A stretch of 64,000 nucleotides of DNA from Lacibacter sediminis (GCF_014168535.1 NZ_CP060007.1:1922001-1986000), one strand, 5' to 3'; numbered from the stretch's first letter, positions 1 through 8,568 are shown. Numbers and translations: made by a program. The notes: a model not told the origin generated them from the sequence alone.

Positions 1-117
1 ACCGTTTCTTACAGTAATTTAAGAATTTATTTTGATGAATTAAAAAAGGAATTCTTGACAGACGCCAGAAATGATAAGTACCCAAGTTTGACCAATGAGC
101 AAATAAAAAGGGTGTAG
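1..117 (+). CDS. C-terminal end of a CDS cut by the left edge, unknown function
   Basis: An open frame runs from the first base to a TAG stop and encodes 38 residues rich in charged and polar side chains. No start is visible, so the gene would begin outside the window. No domain can be recognised in so short a piece, and it could be a chance open frame. The gene after it is on the other strand with its stop 44 bases away, so the two would be convergent. No clear terminator hairpin separates them. Confidence 0.35.
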   Translation, partial: TVSYSNLRIYFDELKKEFLTDARNDKYPSLTNEQIKRV

Positions 118-160
118 TTTGTTTTAGAGCGAAGTTTTAGCAGCAGATAAGGACTGGTTA

Positions 161-1303
161 TTACTTCCCGACATTGATTTGCCTTGCTATTCGTTTCCTT
201 CTCGTTTCTGCATGCAAAATGAAATTGCCCTCCGGGAGACTGTTAACATGTATGGCTAACTGATTTTTGTTAAATGAGTTTTTAATGAGGTTAATAAGAG
301 AGCCGTCGGCCCTGAATATTTTACAGGAAACGATAGGCTCACTTGAAAACACTAAAATAGTTTTGTTACTGCTGTTCACATCAACGATGAGATCATCAGA
401 TGACTTTTTCAATTTTACATTTGATATTTCAGAATAAGAAACGTTATTACTTTTGTCGATGAGTTTTAGCCGGTAATTATTGTTTGTCTGTGGCCGAAGA
501 TCATATGCTCGGAATGTTTTTTTCTCATTCATTGTATTTGCGGCATCAATCTCGTGAATTGTTTCCCAGCTTGAATGACTTGATTGCCGTTCAACAATGA
601 ATTTTTTTATACCATGTTCTGCTTTTGTTTCCCAGGTTAATTCAATGGCATTCCCTTTTTGAGTGCCCTGAAATCCCGTAATAGTTACCGGTAACACAAT
701 ATGTTGATAGTAAACCGTGATCCGAACATTATCAATATCAGCAGAAAGAAATACCCCAAGCAAACCACTGATTTCAGCTGAAAGAGCAAAGCCAAAATTT
801 CCACTGTTGATATCAGCTGGAGTCCACGTTGTGCCCCACAAATCTGAGGAGCTTCCATAAGTGGCTGTCGTTTCACTGCCCGCCCATCCGCTTCCGCTGG
901 CGTTATTGTTGCCGGTAATAGCGCCACCCTTTACAAGACGCACACGATAATCTCTAACCACGGCACCAAGACTTAGCCCGCTTGCTTTTCGGTCAATTTG
1001 TACAACTATTCCACAAATAGTTACTGCTGCAGGAATTGACATGCTGAAATTGGTCAATGTCATATAATTTGAATACTTACTGGGGTTTAGTAAAGTAAGT
1101 GTTGCTCCTGCGTAAGCATAATCGTTATTTGATGTGAGTACATCACTTGCATCGTCCCAACCAAAATCACTTCCGGATAAATTGGTTTCAGTTACGGTTC
1201 CTGGCGGACGCTCACTAGAAACACTGCACTGTGCGAGGCTGCTTTTGTAGAGAAGGTTAAGAAAGGTAGCAAGTAGCAGGGCGATGTTTTTTACGCTTTT
1301 CAT
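161..1303 (-). CDS. Secreted protein with C-terminal sorting-type domain
   Basis: A 380-residue protein with an N-terminal signal peptide (basic start, hydrophobic core, likely cleavage after LAQ near residue 25). Residues 26-200 are rich in Ser, Gly, Asn and Thr and look like a beta-sandwich. Around residue 205 a segment beginning LPVTITGFQG starts a beta-rich module that is very common in Bacteroidota extracellular proteins. The last 75 residues (with NSLPEGNFILH near the end) resemble the C-terminal domain used by the type IX secretion system. Expected location: cell surface or medium. No catalytic motif is recognised. It stands alone, convergent with the partial gene on its left and separated from the LuxC-like gene on its right. 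Confidence 0.7.
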   Translation of the reverse strand: MKSVKNIALLLATFLNLLYKSSLAQCSVSSERPPGTVTETNLSGSDFGWDDASDVLTSNNDYAYAGATLTLLNPSKYSNYMTLTNFSMSIPAAVTICGIVVQIDRKASGLSLGAVVRDYRVRLVKGGAITGNNNASGSGWAGSETTATYGSSSDLWGTTWTPADINSGNFGFALSAEISGLLGVFLSADIDNVRITVYYQHIVLPVTITGFQGTQKGNAIELTWETKAEHGIKKFIVERQSSHSSWETIHEIDAANTMNEKKTFRAYDLRPQTNNNYRLKLIDKSNNVSYSEISNVKLKKSSDDLIVDVNSSNKTILVFSSEPIVSCKIFRADGSLINLIKNSFNKNQLAIHVNSLPEGNFILHAETRRKRIARQINVGK

Positions 1304-1416
1304 AGTAGGATATTGGGTTAGAGCCTGATTCTATAACAAAAAAGAATCATAAGTAAAATACTCTCCGGAGGCCTGAAAAGCAAGATGCTGTCTAGGGAAG
1401 TCGAAAAAATATAGAG

Positions 1417-1452
1417 AAACACTTAAACAAATTATGGCGTATTTAAGTGTTT
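1417..1452 (-). terminator. Hairpin downstream of the LuxC-like gene
   Basis: A 10-bp perfect stem (AAACACTTAA with TTAAGTGTTT) closes a 16-base loop. Read on the minus strand it is followed, after a short spacer, by a T-rich run. It lies 50 bases past the stop of the acyl-CoA reductase gene, so it is a plausible rho-independent terminator, although the loop is long and the T-run is not immediately adjacent. Confidence 0.4.
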
Positions 1453-1503
1453 ATATGTATCCCAATCTAGAGTAATATGTTTGAATGAGGGTTGGTCTTA
1501 AAC

Positions 1504-2499
1504 TCACAATCCCAGTAAAAAAGCCATCACATCAACTCCGTCTGCATAGTCCATCAGTCCCGGTTGCTGTGCCTGGCCAAACGGAATAAGATCATTGCCA
1601 ACAATTGCCTGTACCTGTTCATTTCCTTTAAGGCTATTGATCACATCGGCTTGTTGCTCATAGTAGCTGTAATGTAGCGTGCCAATAGGTGAGAAGACCT
1701 GTTCGTTCTCGATCAACACAACACAATCATTGGTCATGTAGTAAATATTATTCATGAGGTAGATCGCCAACTGGTAATCGTAATTGTTGCGATACTTATG
1801 ATGATCAAACATCCAGCTGTATTTCCTGAGTGCATTTAACAGTGGTACAAAATCGTAACCGTTTGGTACGTATAACTTGGTAATGTTGCGGCAACCCAAA
1901 CCGAAATATTGCATTACATCATCCGCTAACAACGACAATTCATTTTCCGTTTCACTGCCTGTTAATATACCTACCGAAGTTCTGTTTTTTCTTATGATGG
2001 AAGGATAGCGCCCAAAGTAATAATCAAAATAACGGGCACTGTTATCGCTGCCTGTTGCAATGTATGCATCGCAATCTTTCAACATACTGTTGAATTGAAC
2101 ACGTTCTGCTACAGCAGGATTCCACTCTGTCATCTTTGTTACAAGATGTTTCAGCAGCACATCGTCTTTCGATGAGAGTTTACATACTTGTTTATGTCCA
2201 CTCACAAAAGCACAAAGAAAATCGTGAAAGCCAACAAGCGGAATATTTCCGGCCATTACAATGCCAACAGTCTTGGGAGTAACGTTGTCATCGAGATGAT
2301 AGTGATCAGCCCAATCACGTAATAGATCATTGTTTAAAAAATTGTTGGCAACAGCTTCTGCTGCTGTTTGTATAAATCTTTGTGTAAACCAATTGTTTAG
2401 TTGTTCAGCCTGTCTGCAGGCATTTTGCCATTCGATGGGTTGTTCAGAAATATATTGCCTTAGTTGGTGTAAAATTTCCAGTCTTTGTTGTAAATTCAT
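1504..2499 (-). CDS. LuxC-family acyl-CoA reductase
   Basis: A 331-residue protein of the LuxC/acyl-CoA reductase family, related to NAD(P)-dependent aldehyde dehydrogenases. It is shorter than luminous-bacteria LuxC. Visible family features are the segment TVGIVMAGNIPLVGFHDFL near residue 77, a Lys/Ser-rich stretch after it (CKLSSKDD), and the GLGCRNITKLYVP region near residue 200, whose Cys is the likely thioester-forming nucleophile. The family reduces acyl-CoA or acyl-ACP to aldehyde, but the substrate here is unknown. There is no signal peptide, so it is cytoplasmic. The gene diverges from a dicluster ferredoxin with only 67 bases between the start codons, suggesting a redox partnership or shared control. 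There are no lux genes nearby, so bioluminescence is not implied. Confidence 0.85.
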   Translation of the reverse strand: MNLQQRLEILHQLRQYISEQPIEWQNACRQAEQLNNWFTQRFIQTAAEAVANNFLNNDLLRDWADHYHLDDNVTPKTVGIVMAGNIPLVGFHDFLCAFVSGHKQVCKLSSKDDVLLKHLVTKMTEWNPAVAERVQFNSMLKDCDAYIATGSDNSARYFDYYFGRYPSIIRKNRTSVGILTGSETENELSLLADDVMQYFGLGCRNITKLYVPNGYDFVPLLNALRKYSWMFDHHKYRNNYDYQLAIYLMNNIYYMTNDCVVLIENEQVFSPIGTLHYSYYEQQADVINSLKGNEQVQAIVGNDLIPFGQAQQPGLMDYADGVDVMAFLLGL

Positions 2500-2513
2500 T
2501 CAGTGCTTTGCTT

Positions 2514-2534
2514 TACATTTGAGATGCAAAAGTA
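2514..2534. promoter_or_regulatory. Divergent -7 boxes between LuxC-like and ferredoxin genes
   Basis: TACATTTG on the plus strand (2514-2521) and TACTTTTG on the minus strand (2527-2534) both match the Bacteroidota -7 consensus TAnnTTTG. Each lies a short distance upstream of its gene. A TTG for the plus promoter sits 23 bases upstream, slightly beyond the usual 19-21 spacing. No good -33 box was found for the minus one. This is inferred from sequence only. Confidence 0.4.
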
Positions 2535-2566
2535 ATTCAAAACTAACCCTAAAATTTTCAAACAGT

Positions 2567-2917
2567 ATGGCTATAAAAATTACAGAAGAATGCATTAATT
2601 GTGGTGCATGCGAACCGGAGTGTCCAAATAATGCAATTTATGAAGGTGGTGTAGAATGGGCGATAGCAGATGGAACAACCGTTAAAGGTTCTTATACCTT
2701 AATTGATGGCAGTGTGGTTGATGCCGCTGCTAAGAACGCACCGGTAAGTATGGATACATATTATATAACTCCAAACAAGTGTACGGAGTGCCAGGGTTTT
2801 CACGAAGAACCTCAGTGTGCTTCGGTTTGCCCGGTTGACTGCTGTGTGCCTGATGAAATGTATGTAGAAACAGTTGAAGACCTGATGGCAAGAAAGGATC
2901 GTTTACACTTGGCATAA
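2567..2917 (+). CDS. Dicluster 2[4Fe-4S] ferredoxin
   Basis: A 116-residue cytoplasmic electron carrier. The first cluster motif is C9-x2-C12-x2-C15-x3-C19 with the usual Pro after the last Cys. The second begins near residue 73 (CTEC, then CASVC and CC) and carries the enlarged insertion typical of Allochromatium/YfhL-type ferredoxins. The ATG at 2567 is chosen because the protein then starts MAIKITEEC, as the family does. The frame remains open further upstream, but that extension would overlap the divergent gene and has no ferredoxin character. A strong terminator follows 73 bases downstream, so it is probably transcribed alone. Confidence 0.92.
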   Translation: MAIKITEECINCGACEPECPNNAIYEGGVEWAIADGTTVKGSYTLIDGSVVDAAAKNAPVSMDTYYITPNKCTECQGFHEEPQCASVCPVDCCVPDEMYVETVEDLMARKDRLHLA

Positions 2918-2989
2918 TTTTTCTCTCAGATGGATGAGTTCCCGTAAGAACGATTCCGGAATACAGCGGGTGATATTTCCCGTTAAAAA

Positions 2990-3025
2990 AAGGTGAAGGC
3001 TTGAAAACCTTCACCTTGCTTTTTA
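2990..3025 (+). terminator. Rho-independent terminator after ferredoxin gene
   Basis: A perfect 10-bp stem (AAGGTGAAGG with CCTTCACCTT) closes an 8-base loop and is followed by GC and five T. It ends only about 13 bases before the ATG of the next gene, so that gene's promoter must overlap the hairpin, or the hairpin acts in its leader. Confidence 0.8.
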
Positions 3026-3037
3026 TATCTTGCACGC

Positions 3038-3523
3038 ATGAAGAAGTTATCGTTTGTAGCAGTGTTGCTTGTGTTTTTGGTTTCATGCCGTTGGGAATTC
3101 AACAAAACAGATAAGACTGAAAATATGGTAGCTGCAGAGCAGCAACTGCAGGAAATGGTTGATACCGATAAAGCTTTTTCAGCCGCAAGCGAAAAAAGCG
3201 GAATGAAAAAGGCCTTTCTTGAATACATTGCTGATGATGCGGTATTGCTTCGCCCCGGTTTTTTACCAATTGTAGAAGGAGACGTTATTAAATTTTTAAA
3301 TGCCCAGGAAGACACTTCCTTTACAATGACATGGGAACCTAAAGGTGGAGACATTGCATCTTCAGGTGATATGGGGTATACTTACGGTGTGTACAAGGTT
3401 GCAACAGCCGATACCACCTTAATGGGTACTTACTTAAATGTTTGGCGCAAGCAAGACGACGGCAAATGGAAATTTGTGATCGACACCGGCAACCCCGGCA
3501 TTGACAAGGAAGGCATCGAATAA
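3038..3523 (+). CDS. SnoaL-like/DUF4440 lipoprotein
   Basis: A 161-residue protein. The N-terminus has a lipoprotein signal (hydrophobic LLVFLVSC, lipidated Cys at 17). The rest resembles the NTF2/SnoaL-like cone fold of the DUF4440 group: a helical start with DTDKAF, an ADDAVLLRPG segment, and a closing WRKQDDGKWKFVIDTG. Proteins of this fold bind small ligands or act as isomerase-like enzymes, and many have no known role. It is probably anchored in the periplasm-facing or outer membrane. It sits between a terminator just upstream and ddl 104 bases downstream. Confidence 0.75.
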   Translation: MKKLSFVAVLLVFLVSCRWEFNKTDKTENMVAAEQQLQEMVDTDKAFSAASEKSGMKKAFLEYIADDAVLLRPGFLPIVEGDVIKFLNAQEDTSFTMTWEPKGGDIASSGDMGYTYGVYKVATADTTLMGTYLNVWRKQDDGKWKFVIDTGNPGIDKEGIE

Positions 3524-3627
3524 TAGAAATTACTGGCAGGATTCTTGACAAGGAAAGCCTGCCTGAAAATACAATACAAACCCGGTTCATGAACAAAACC
3601 GGTAGCAGCAATAAAACCATCCGGTAA

Positions 3628-4629
3628 ATGAATCAACCATTGAATATTGCCCTTGTTACGGGCGGGTATAGCGGCGAAGCAGTGATCTCTTACAAAAGCG
3701 CTACTACCATCTATAATCATCTCGATAAGTCGAAATTTAACGTGTTTGTAATTGATGTTACAAACGAAGGCTGGTTTTATAAAGTGGGAGATAAGCACGT
3801 TTCACCCGTAGATAAAAACGATTTTACGATTATCGTTGACGGTAAGAAAATCAGTTTCGATTGCGTCTTCATCGGCATGCATGGCACACCGGGTGAAGAT
3901 GGAAAACTGCAAGGTTATTTTGATGTGCTAGGATTGCCATATACATCCTGCAGTTCGGCTACATCAGCCATTACATTCAATAAACGATACACAGTTGCGG
4001 TTGCTGCTTTTGCAGGGATCAATGTGGCCAAGAGTGTACATCTGTTCAAACATCAGCCAATTGATGCAAGTGCCATCAAATTGAAGCTACCTGTATTTGT
4101 AAAACCGAATAATGGCGGCAGCAGTATTGGTATGAGCAAAGTAAGCAAACAGGAAGATCTTGCGGCCGCAATTGAAAAAGCATTTAATGAAGATAGTCAG
4201 GTGTTGGTGGAAGAAATGATCACCGGCCGAGAATTCACTATTGGTGTGTTTAAACATAAGGGCGAAATAGTAGCAATGCCAATGACCGAAGTAAAGGCCG
4301 ATGCCGATATGGAGTTCTTCGATTTTGTAGCAAAATACCAGGGTAAGAGTACAGAAATAACACCCGCTGAAGCAAGTGATGAGGTTTATCAAAAGGTGAG
4401 CGATACCGCAAAAAAGGTTTATGCGGTTTTTAACTGTGCGGGTGTAATCAGGATCGATTTTATCTACAATGAAGAGCGTAACGAACCGTTTATGCTTGAG
4501 ATCAATACCATTCCCGGGCAAAGTGATGCGAGTATTGTGCCACAACAGGTGAAAGCGATGGGTTGGAATCTTGATGATTTTTATGCAGCTTTAATTGATC
4601 AGGCAATGACCGATCGCCAAATAAGATAG
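3628..4629 (+). CDS. ddl: D-alanine--D-alanine ligase
   Basis: A 333-residue ATP-grasp enzyme that joins two D-alanines for peptidoglycan synthesis in the cytoplasm. Typical Ddl features are visible: an N-terminal GGYSGEAVISYKSA segment, the GMHGTPGEDGKLQG motif near residue 85, the ATP-grasp lysine/glycine loop with GGSSIGMSKV near 170, a metal- and substrate-binding IRIDFIY, and the C-terminal EINTIPGQSDASIVPQQ. The length is normal. The next gene, encoding a PASTA protein, starts 21 bases after the stop, and both products concern the cell wall, so the two are probably co-transcribed with the rhodanese gene that follows. Confidence 0.95.
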   Translation: MNQPLNIALVTGGYSGEAVISYKSATTIYNHLDKSKFNVFVIDVTNEGWFYKVGDKHVSPVDKNDFTIIVDGKKISFDCVFIGMHGTPGEDGKLQGYFDVLGLPYTSCSSATSAITFNKRYTVAVAAFAGINVAKSVHLFKHQPIDASAIKLKLPVFVKPNNGGSSIGMSKVSKQEDLAAAIEKAFNEDSQVLVEEMITGREFTIGVFKHKGEIVAMPMTEVKADADMEFFDFVAKYQGKSTEITPAEASDEVYQKVSDTAKKVYAVFNCAGVIRIDFIYNEERNEPFMLEINTIPGQSDASIVPQQVKAMGWNLDDFYAALIDQAMTDRQIR

Positions 4630-4650
4630 TTTACATTAAATTCAATACCC

Positions 4651-5484
4651 GTGTTTCAATTCGTTACAAACCGTTCTTTTTTTATCAACCTGCTCATCGC
4701 CATTTTACTTGGCCTTGCAGTAGTGTTTGTGTTTTTTCAATTGCTTGATCGCATTACGCAACATGGTAAATATGTGAAAGTGCCTGAGGTTAAAGGAAAG
4801 AATATAGATGAAGCCCGTACAATGCTGGAGCAACAGGGTTTCCAGGTAGAGGTGCAGGATAGTATTTATTACGACAGTCTTCCCCGCTTGTCGGTGGTAA
4901 AACAATCGCCGCTTCCGGAAGAATTGGTAAAGATCAACCGGACCGTATATCTCACTGTTAACCGGGCCCAACCACCATTGGTTTCAATGCCCAATTTTGT
5001 AGGCCAGACATTCCGTAGTGTTTTACTGCAATTAAATGCGCTTGGATTAAAACTTGGAGATACTTCTCAACGACCTGATTTTGCTGTGGGCTCAATCCTT
5101 GAGCAAACGTATAATGGTAATCTTATACGACAGGGAACGAAGATCCCAATGGGCAGCCGCATCAGTCTTGTGTTAGGAGGGGGTATTAAACAAACGGAAG
5201 TGCCAGTTCCTGTGTTGCTGGGGCTTACCTTTGCGGAAGCAAAAGTATTACTGGAAAGTAATGATCTTTTGTTGGGTGCAGTTGTGGTTGATGGGGCAGT
5301 GGCAGACAGTTCAGCTGCATTTGTCATCAGACAAAACCCGCCAGTGCGTGATGATGAAGGCAGACCAATTCGCATCCGTGGCGGACAGTTAATTGATCTT
5401 TGGATCAGTATGGATCGTACAAAGATCGATAGCATTCAACGACCAAAACCTGTGGTTGAACAAAAAACAGAAAACGAATATTAA
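4651..5484 (+). CDS. Membrane-anchored PASTA-domain protein
   Basis: A 277-residue protein with one N-terminal transmembrane helix (about residues 10-32) followed by three PASTA repeats of about 65-70 residues. Each begins with a V-P-x-V/L pattern (VPEVKGKNIDEA, MPNFVGQTF, VPVLLGLTFAEA). The PASTA part lies outside the inner membrane and is expected to bind peptidoglycan fragments or muropeptides. There is no kinase or transpeptidase domain. The start is a GTG, since no suitable ATG precedes the membrane helix. It follows ddl closely, in keeping with a cell-wall role. Confidence 0.88.
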   Translation: MFQFVTNRSFFINLLIAILLGLAVVFVFFQLLDRITQHGKYVKVPEVKGKNIDEARTMLEQQGFQVEVQDSIYYDSLPRLSVVKQSPLPEELVKINRTVYLTVNRAQPPLVSMPNFVGQTFRSVLLQLNALGLKLGDTSQRPDFAVGSILEQTYNGNLIRQGTKIPMGSRISLVLGGGIKQTEVPVPVLLGLTFAEAKVLLESNDLLLGAVVVDGAVADSSAAFVIRQNPPVRDDEGRPIRIRGGQLIDLWISMDRTKIDSIQRPKPVVEQKTENEY

Positions 5485-5494
5485 AACTATAGAA

Positions 5495-5803
5495 ATGAAG
5501 ACCATTACTGCTGAAGAATTAAAAGCAAGAATTGATGCAGGTGAACAATTGAATATTGTTGATGTGCGTGAACCGCATGAGCATGCAGATTTCAATATTG
5601 GTGGCACATTATATCCGCTTGGACGTATTTTGTCAATGGATGTGGATGAACTGGAAAGTTTAAAAGACCAGGAAGTGATTTTTTATTGCCGCAGTGGTAA
5701 CCGCAGCGGACAGGCTTGCATGTTTGCAGAGACAATGGGTTTTACCAATGTGATTAATCTTACAGGCGGTATGCTTAACTGGAGAGAAAAATTCGGTGTT
5801 TGA
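5495..5803 (+). CDS. Single-domain rhodanese-like sulfurtransferase
   Basis: A 102-residue cytoplasmic protein made of one rhodanese domain. The DVREPHEHADFNIGG segment and the active-site loop CRSGNRSG (Cys near residue 66) are present, followed by the GGMLNW motif close to the C-terminus. Such proteins carry persulfide sulfur, but the acceptor is unknown. The ATG at 5495 is chosen because the frame upstream of it lies inside the PASTA gene. It begins 10 bases after the PASTA stop and is the last gene of the ddl operon, ending at a bidirectional terminator. Confidence 0.9.
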   Translation: MKTITAEELKARIDAGEQLNIVDVREPHEHADFNIGGTLYPLGRILSMDVDELESLKDQEVIFYCRSGNRSGQACMFAETMGFTNVINLTGGMLNWREKFGV

Positions 5804-5826
5804 AATAAATAAATCGAAATAAAAAA

Positions 5827-5860
5827 GAAGGGCACTTATTTAAGTGCCCTTTCTTTTTTT
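5827..5860. terminator. Bidirectional terminator between rhodanese and TonB receptor genes
   Basis: A GC-rich hairpin (stem AAGGGCACTTA with TAAGTGCCCTT, two-base centre) is flanked by an A-run on the left and a T-run on the right, so it can end transcription from both sides. It separates the convergent rhodanese and TonB receptor genes. Confidence 0.85.
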
Positions 5861-8282
5861 ATAATTTGATGTTGATTCCGGCCATGAAATTTCTTCCGGC
5901 CATTGGATAGTAATAATTTTCTGTAACGGTTTGTGCAGCATAAATGTAGCTGAAGCTGTAACCATTCGTTTCATATATCCTGTTAAACAAATTGCTTAAC
6001 TGGAAGGTAAGATTGATCTCTTTTACGCCTTTAAAGCGTATGGCGTAATTCAAACGAAGATCACTTACAAAAAACGGATCAATGCTTCTTGCTTTATTTC
6101 CTGTATTGTCAAGATACTGGCGTGATACATATTTATTCAGCAAACTGATTTCACCATTTTTAACCGGAATAAAGTTGAGTGTAAAGCCTGCAACTGCAGA
6201 AGGAGAGAAGGAGAGCGCCGGACTGTTAAAGGAATTTTCTTTTTGTCCGCCATTATCATAATCATCCACATATTCAGTAAAATTGAGAATGCGGTTATCA
6301 CTCAATGTAAGGTTGCCTGCAAAATTGAACCATGAAGCTGGTTTAACTCCTGCCTGTAATTCAACACCGGCACGATAACTTTTTGGAACATTGATCCGAT
6401 TGTAAGCGCCAACATCATTTACTTTTCCTGTAAGAACAAGTTGGTTGTTATAATGCATATAATAACCGGTAACGCTCCAGTTATACATTTCTTTCCGCTG
6501 TTCAATATTCAATTCGAAGTCGTACAACGTTTCATGCTTTGGCTGTTGGTTTACACCTGCTTCAAAATCATCACGGTTGGGTTCTTTGTTGCCAATGCTG
6601 AAAGATGCAAAGCCAAGCCAGCCATTTCCATCAGCATAGGAGATGCCGATCTTTGGATTAACAAAGTTGAAGTTGCCTCCTGACTGCAATGATGGATTCT
6701 TTCGGAACCCTTTAATCACATGATTAACATTTCGGTATTGCACATCAGCAAATGCTTCCCAGCGACTGTTGATGCGACGCTGATACTTTGTATAAAAATT
6801 AAAATCGGTTTTATAAGCAGTAAGATCATACCATTTATAATCTTTCGTCACCGGCTCTTCACTCCAAATGATCTTTCCATAATGCTTGCCATCATAACGG
6901 GTAAAAGCGCCACCAAAAGTTAATTGATCATTGTTACGTTTGTATTGTGCCGAAAATGTAGATCCATAAAACCAGTTATCTAACCAAAGCTGGCGAATGA
7001 TATCTGATTCAACAGCTGCAAGACCATAATCATCCAATGATTCATTGCGTTTGTATTCTTCGTAATAACCGAGTCCACGTGTGGCAAATAATGCGGCGTT
7101 GATATTCCAGCTTTTATTTACTTCATGATTTAACAACAGTTGATAATGATCCTGACGATAGTTGTCGGTTTGATTGTTATAAAGGAAGTAATTATAAGTA
7201 CGATTATTATCTTGTCTGAAAAGATTTATTGAATCTTCCCTTGTATCGTACAAGTAATAGTTGTTATAATAATGTTCCAGCAGTTTTGCTTCATCTCCTC
7301 TGAGTTTTGCCTCAGGAATTCCATTCCACGATTGGTAAGTTTTCTCTTTTCCGGTGAACGCATTTAAACGAAGAGAAGTTTTTTCATTAATATAAGCTGC
7401 AGATAAATAAGCCGAACGCAGGTTTGATGAACCTCTGTCGATGAATCCATCACTTTTAATTAACGATACACGGCCATCGATGGTGAAATGTTTGCCGATC
7501 AAACCAGATCCTGCTTTAATCGTATGACGCAAGCTGCTGAAAGTCCCGAATCCATTATTCAATTCAGCATACGGCTTTTCATTGAAGTCATTTGTGCTCA
7601 GGTTGAGCGTGGCACCAAACGCACCTGCACCATTTGATGAGGTGCCAACGCCACGTTGTATTTGAATAGAATTTACTGACGAAGAAAAATCGGGCAGGTT
7701 CACAAAAAACAAACCCTGACTTTCTGCGTCATTATAAGGTATTCCATTCAACGTCATGTTGATCCGTGTAGCATCAGTACCACGTATGCGGATGCCTGTA
7801 TAACCAATGCCGTTGCCTGCATCAGAATTTATTACCACTGATGGCGTTTGATTAAGAATAAACGGGAGATCCTGTCCCAAATTCATCTTCTCAATTTCTT
7901 TTTTGTTGAGATTGGTTTTGGCAAACGGCATACGGTCGCCTGCACGTATGGCCGAAACTTCTACAGGTTTCAGGAACAACGGCTGTGCTTCCAACGTTGC
8001 AGTGAGCTTTGTTTCTTTTTCAGTAACTGCAATTGTTTCTTCAAATTGTTTAAAGGCAACAGTACTGATGCGTACGAGATAATTGCCTTTTTGCCTTAGT
8101 AAAATAGAGAATCTTCCTTCACTGTCGGTTTGTGTTGTGCCATTGCCTGCAACTTCAACCGTTGCACCTGAAACGGCGATCTCATTGTTGTTTTTTTCTT
8201 TGACGACACCACTCAGTTTGTACTGAGCCATTGCGAGTTGTTGTGAAATAATCATCAACATTCCCAGCATCAATTTTTTCAT
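5859..8282 (-). CDS. TonB-dependent outer-membrane receptor under TPP riboswitch control (probable thiamin uptake)
   Basis: An 807-residue outer-membrane active transporter. In order: signal peptide (cleavage near residue 20, LAMAQ), a carboxypeptidase-regulatory-like beta-sandwich (about 22-105), a plug domain (about 118-225, with GYTGIRIRGTDATR and the IQIQRGVGTSSNGAGAFG region), and a 22-strand barrel ending in an aromatic-rich strand. The domain set alone does not reveal the substrate. A TPP riboswitch lies in the 5' leader, which points to thiamin, a thiamin phosphate or a precursor, as for the OMR1-type receptors described for Bacteroidetes. No inner-membrane thiamin transporter is encoded nearby, so it is a single-gene unit ending at a terminator. 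The family call is certain; the substrate is inferred. Confidence 0.88.
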   Translation of the reverse strand: MKKLMLGMLMIISQQLAMAQYKLSGVVKEKNNNEIAVSGATVEVAGNGTTQTDSEGRFSILLRQKGNYLVRISTVAFKQFEETIAVTEKETKLTATLEAQPLFLKPVEVSAIRAGDRMPFAKTNLNKKEIEKMNLGQDLPFILNQTPSVVINSDAGNGIGYTGIRIRGTDATRINMTLNGIPYNDAESQGLFFVNLPDFSSSVNSIQIQRGVGTSSNGAGAFGATLNLSTNDFNEKPYAELNNGFGTFSSLRHTIKAGSGLIGKHFTIDGRVSLIKSDGFIDRGSSNLRSAYLSAAYINEKTSLRLNAFTGKEKTYQSWNGIPEAKLRGDEAKLLEHYYNNYYLYDTREDSINLFRQDNNRTYNYFLYNNQTDNYRQDHYQLLLNHEVNKSWNINAALFATRGLGYYEEYKRNESLDDYGLAAVESDIIRQLWLDNWFYGSTFSAQYKRNNDQLTFGGAFTRYDGKHYGKIIWSEEPVTKDYKWYDLTAYKTDFNFYTKYQRRINSRWEAFADVQYRNVNHVIKGFRKNPSLQSGGNFNFVNPKIGISYADGNGWLGFASFSIGNKEPNRDDFEAGVNQQPKHETLYDFELNIEQRKEMYNWSVTGYYMHYNNQLVLTGKVNDVGAYNRINVPKSYRAGVELQAGVKPASWFNFAGNLTLSDNRILNFTEYVDDYDNGGQKENSFNSPALSFSPSAVAGFTLNFIPVKNGEISLLNKYVSRQYLDNTGNKARSIDPFFVSDLRLNYAIRFKGVKEINLTFQLSNLFNRIYETNGYSFSYIYAAQTVTENYYYPMAGRNFMAGINIKL

Positions 8283-8360
8283 TTCTGAATCACTTTTACG
8301 GTTAAAAATTGAATTGGAAATGCTGCGTAACGGAGAGAGGAATATGCATGAAGAACCTCC

Positions 8361-8465
8361 TTCCCTGCGCAGGCATTACCCTGATCAGGTTCTACGGGTT
8401 TGATCTCAGCCTCCGTACTGGTTCCGGGCCCTGGAACCGACGGGTAAGCACCCCGGGGAATCTGT
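8361..8465 (-). ncRNA. TPP riboswitch (THI element)
   Basis: Read on the minus strand this leader holds the conserved THI-box features in order: a 5' arm TTCCCCGGGGTGC, a variable P3 hairpin (GGTTCC with GGAACC), the invariant CTGAGA, ACCCGTAGAACCTGATC, the core GGGTAATGCCTGCGCAGGG, and a 3' arm GGGAA that pairs back with TTCCC of the 5' arm. It lies about 80 bases upstream of the TonB receptor start. The family senses thiamin pyrophosphate and represses its gene. No strong terminator stem follows it, so control of translation is more likely than attenuation (inference). Confidence 0.95.
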
Positions 8466-8498
8466 GTCAAAAACCGGCTAACCGCTTTTTTGACGGCA

Positions 8499-8506
8499 CA
8501 AAGATA
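8499..8506 (-). promoter_or_regulatory. Candidate -7 promoter element for the riboswitch transcript
   Basis: TATCTTTG on the minus strand matches TAnnTTTG. Transcription starting about 7 bases downstream would begin roughly 25 bases before the riboswitch, a sensible arrangement. No clear TTTG -33 box was found. Confidence 0.45.
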
Positions 8507-8568
8507 AATTCTTTCAGGTTTGCTGTAACATTTTCCTTTCAACTGCCGTATCACATAAAACAGAAATT

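Noticed and set aside
1504-2499. Possible bioluminescence (lux) function for the LuxC homologue
   Set aside because: No luxA, luxB, luxD or luxE relative is nearby. LuxC-family reductases are widespread in non-luminous Bacteroidota.
2330-2566. Upstream extension of the ferredoxin reading frame (79 codons)
   Set aside because: It overlaps the start of the divergent LuxC-like gene and the intergenic promoters, and its residues do not resemble any ferredoxin N-terminus. The ATG at 2567 gives the normal family start.
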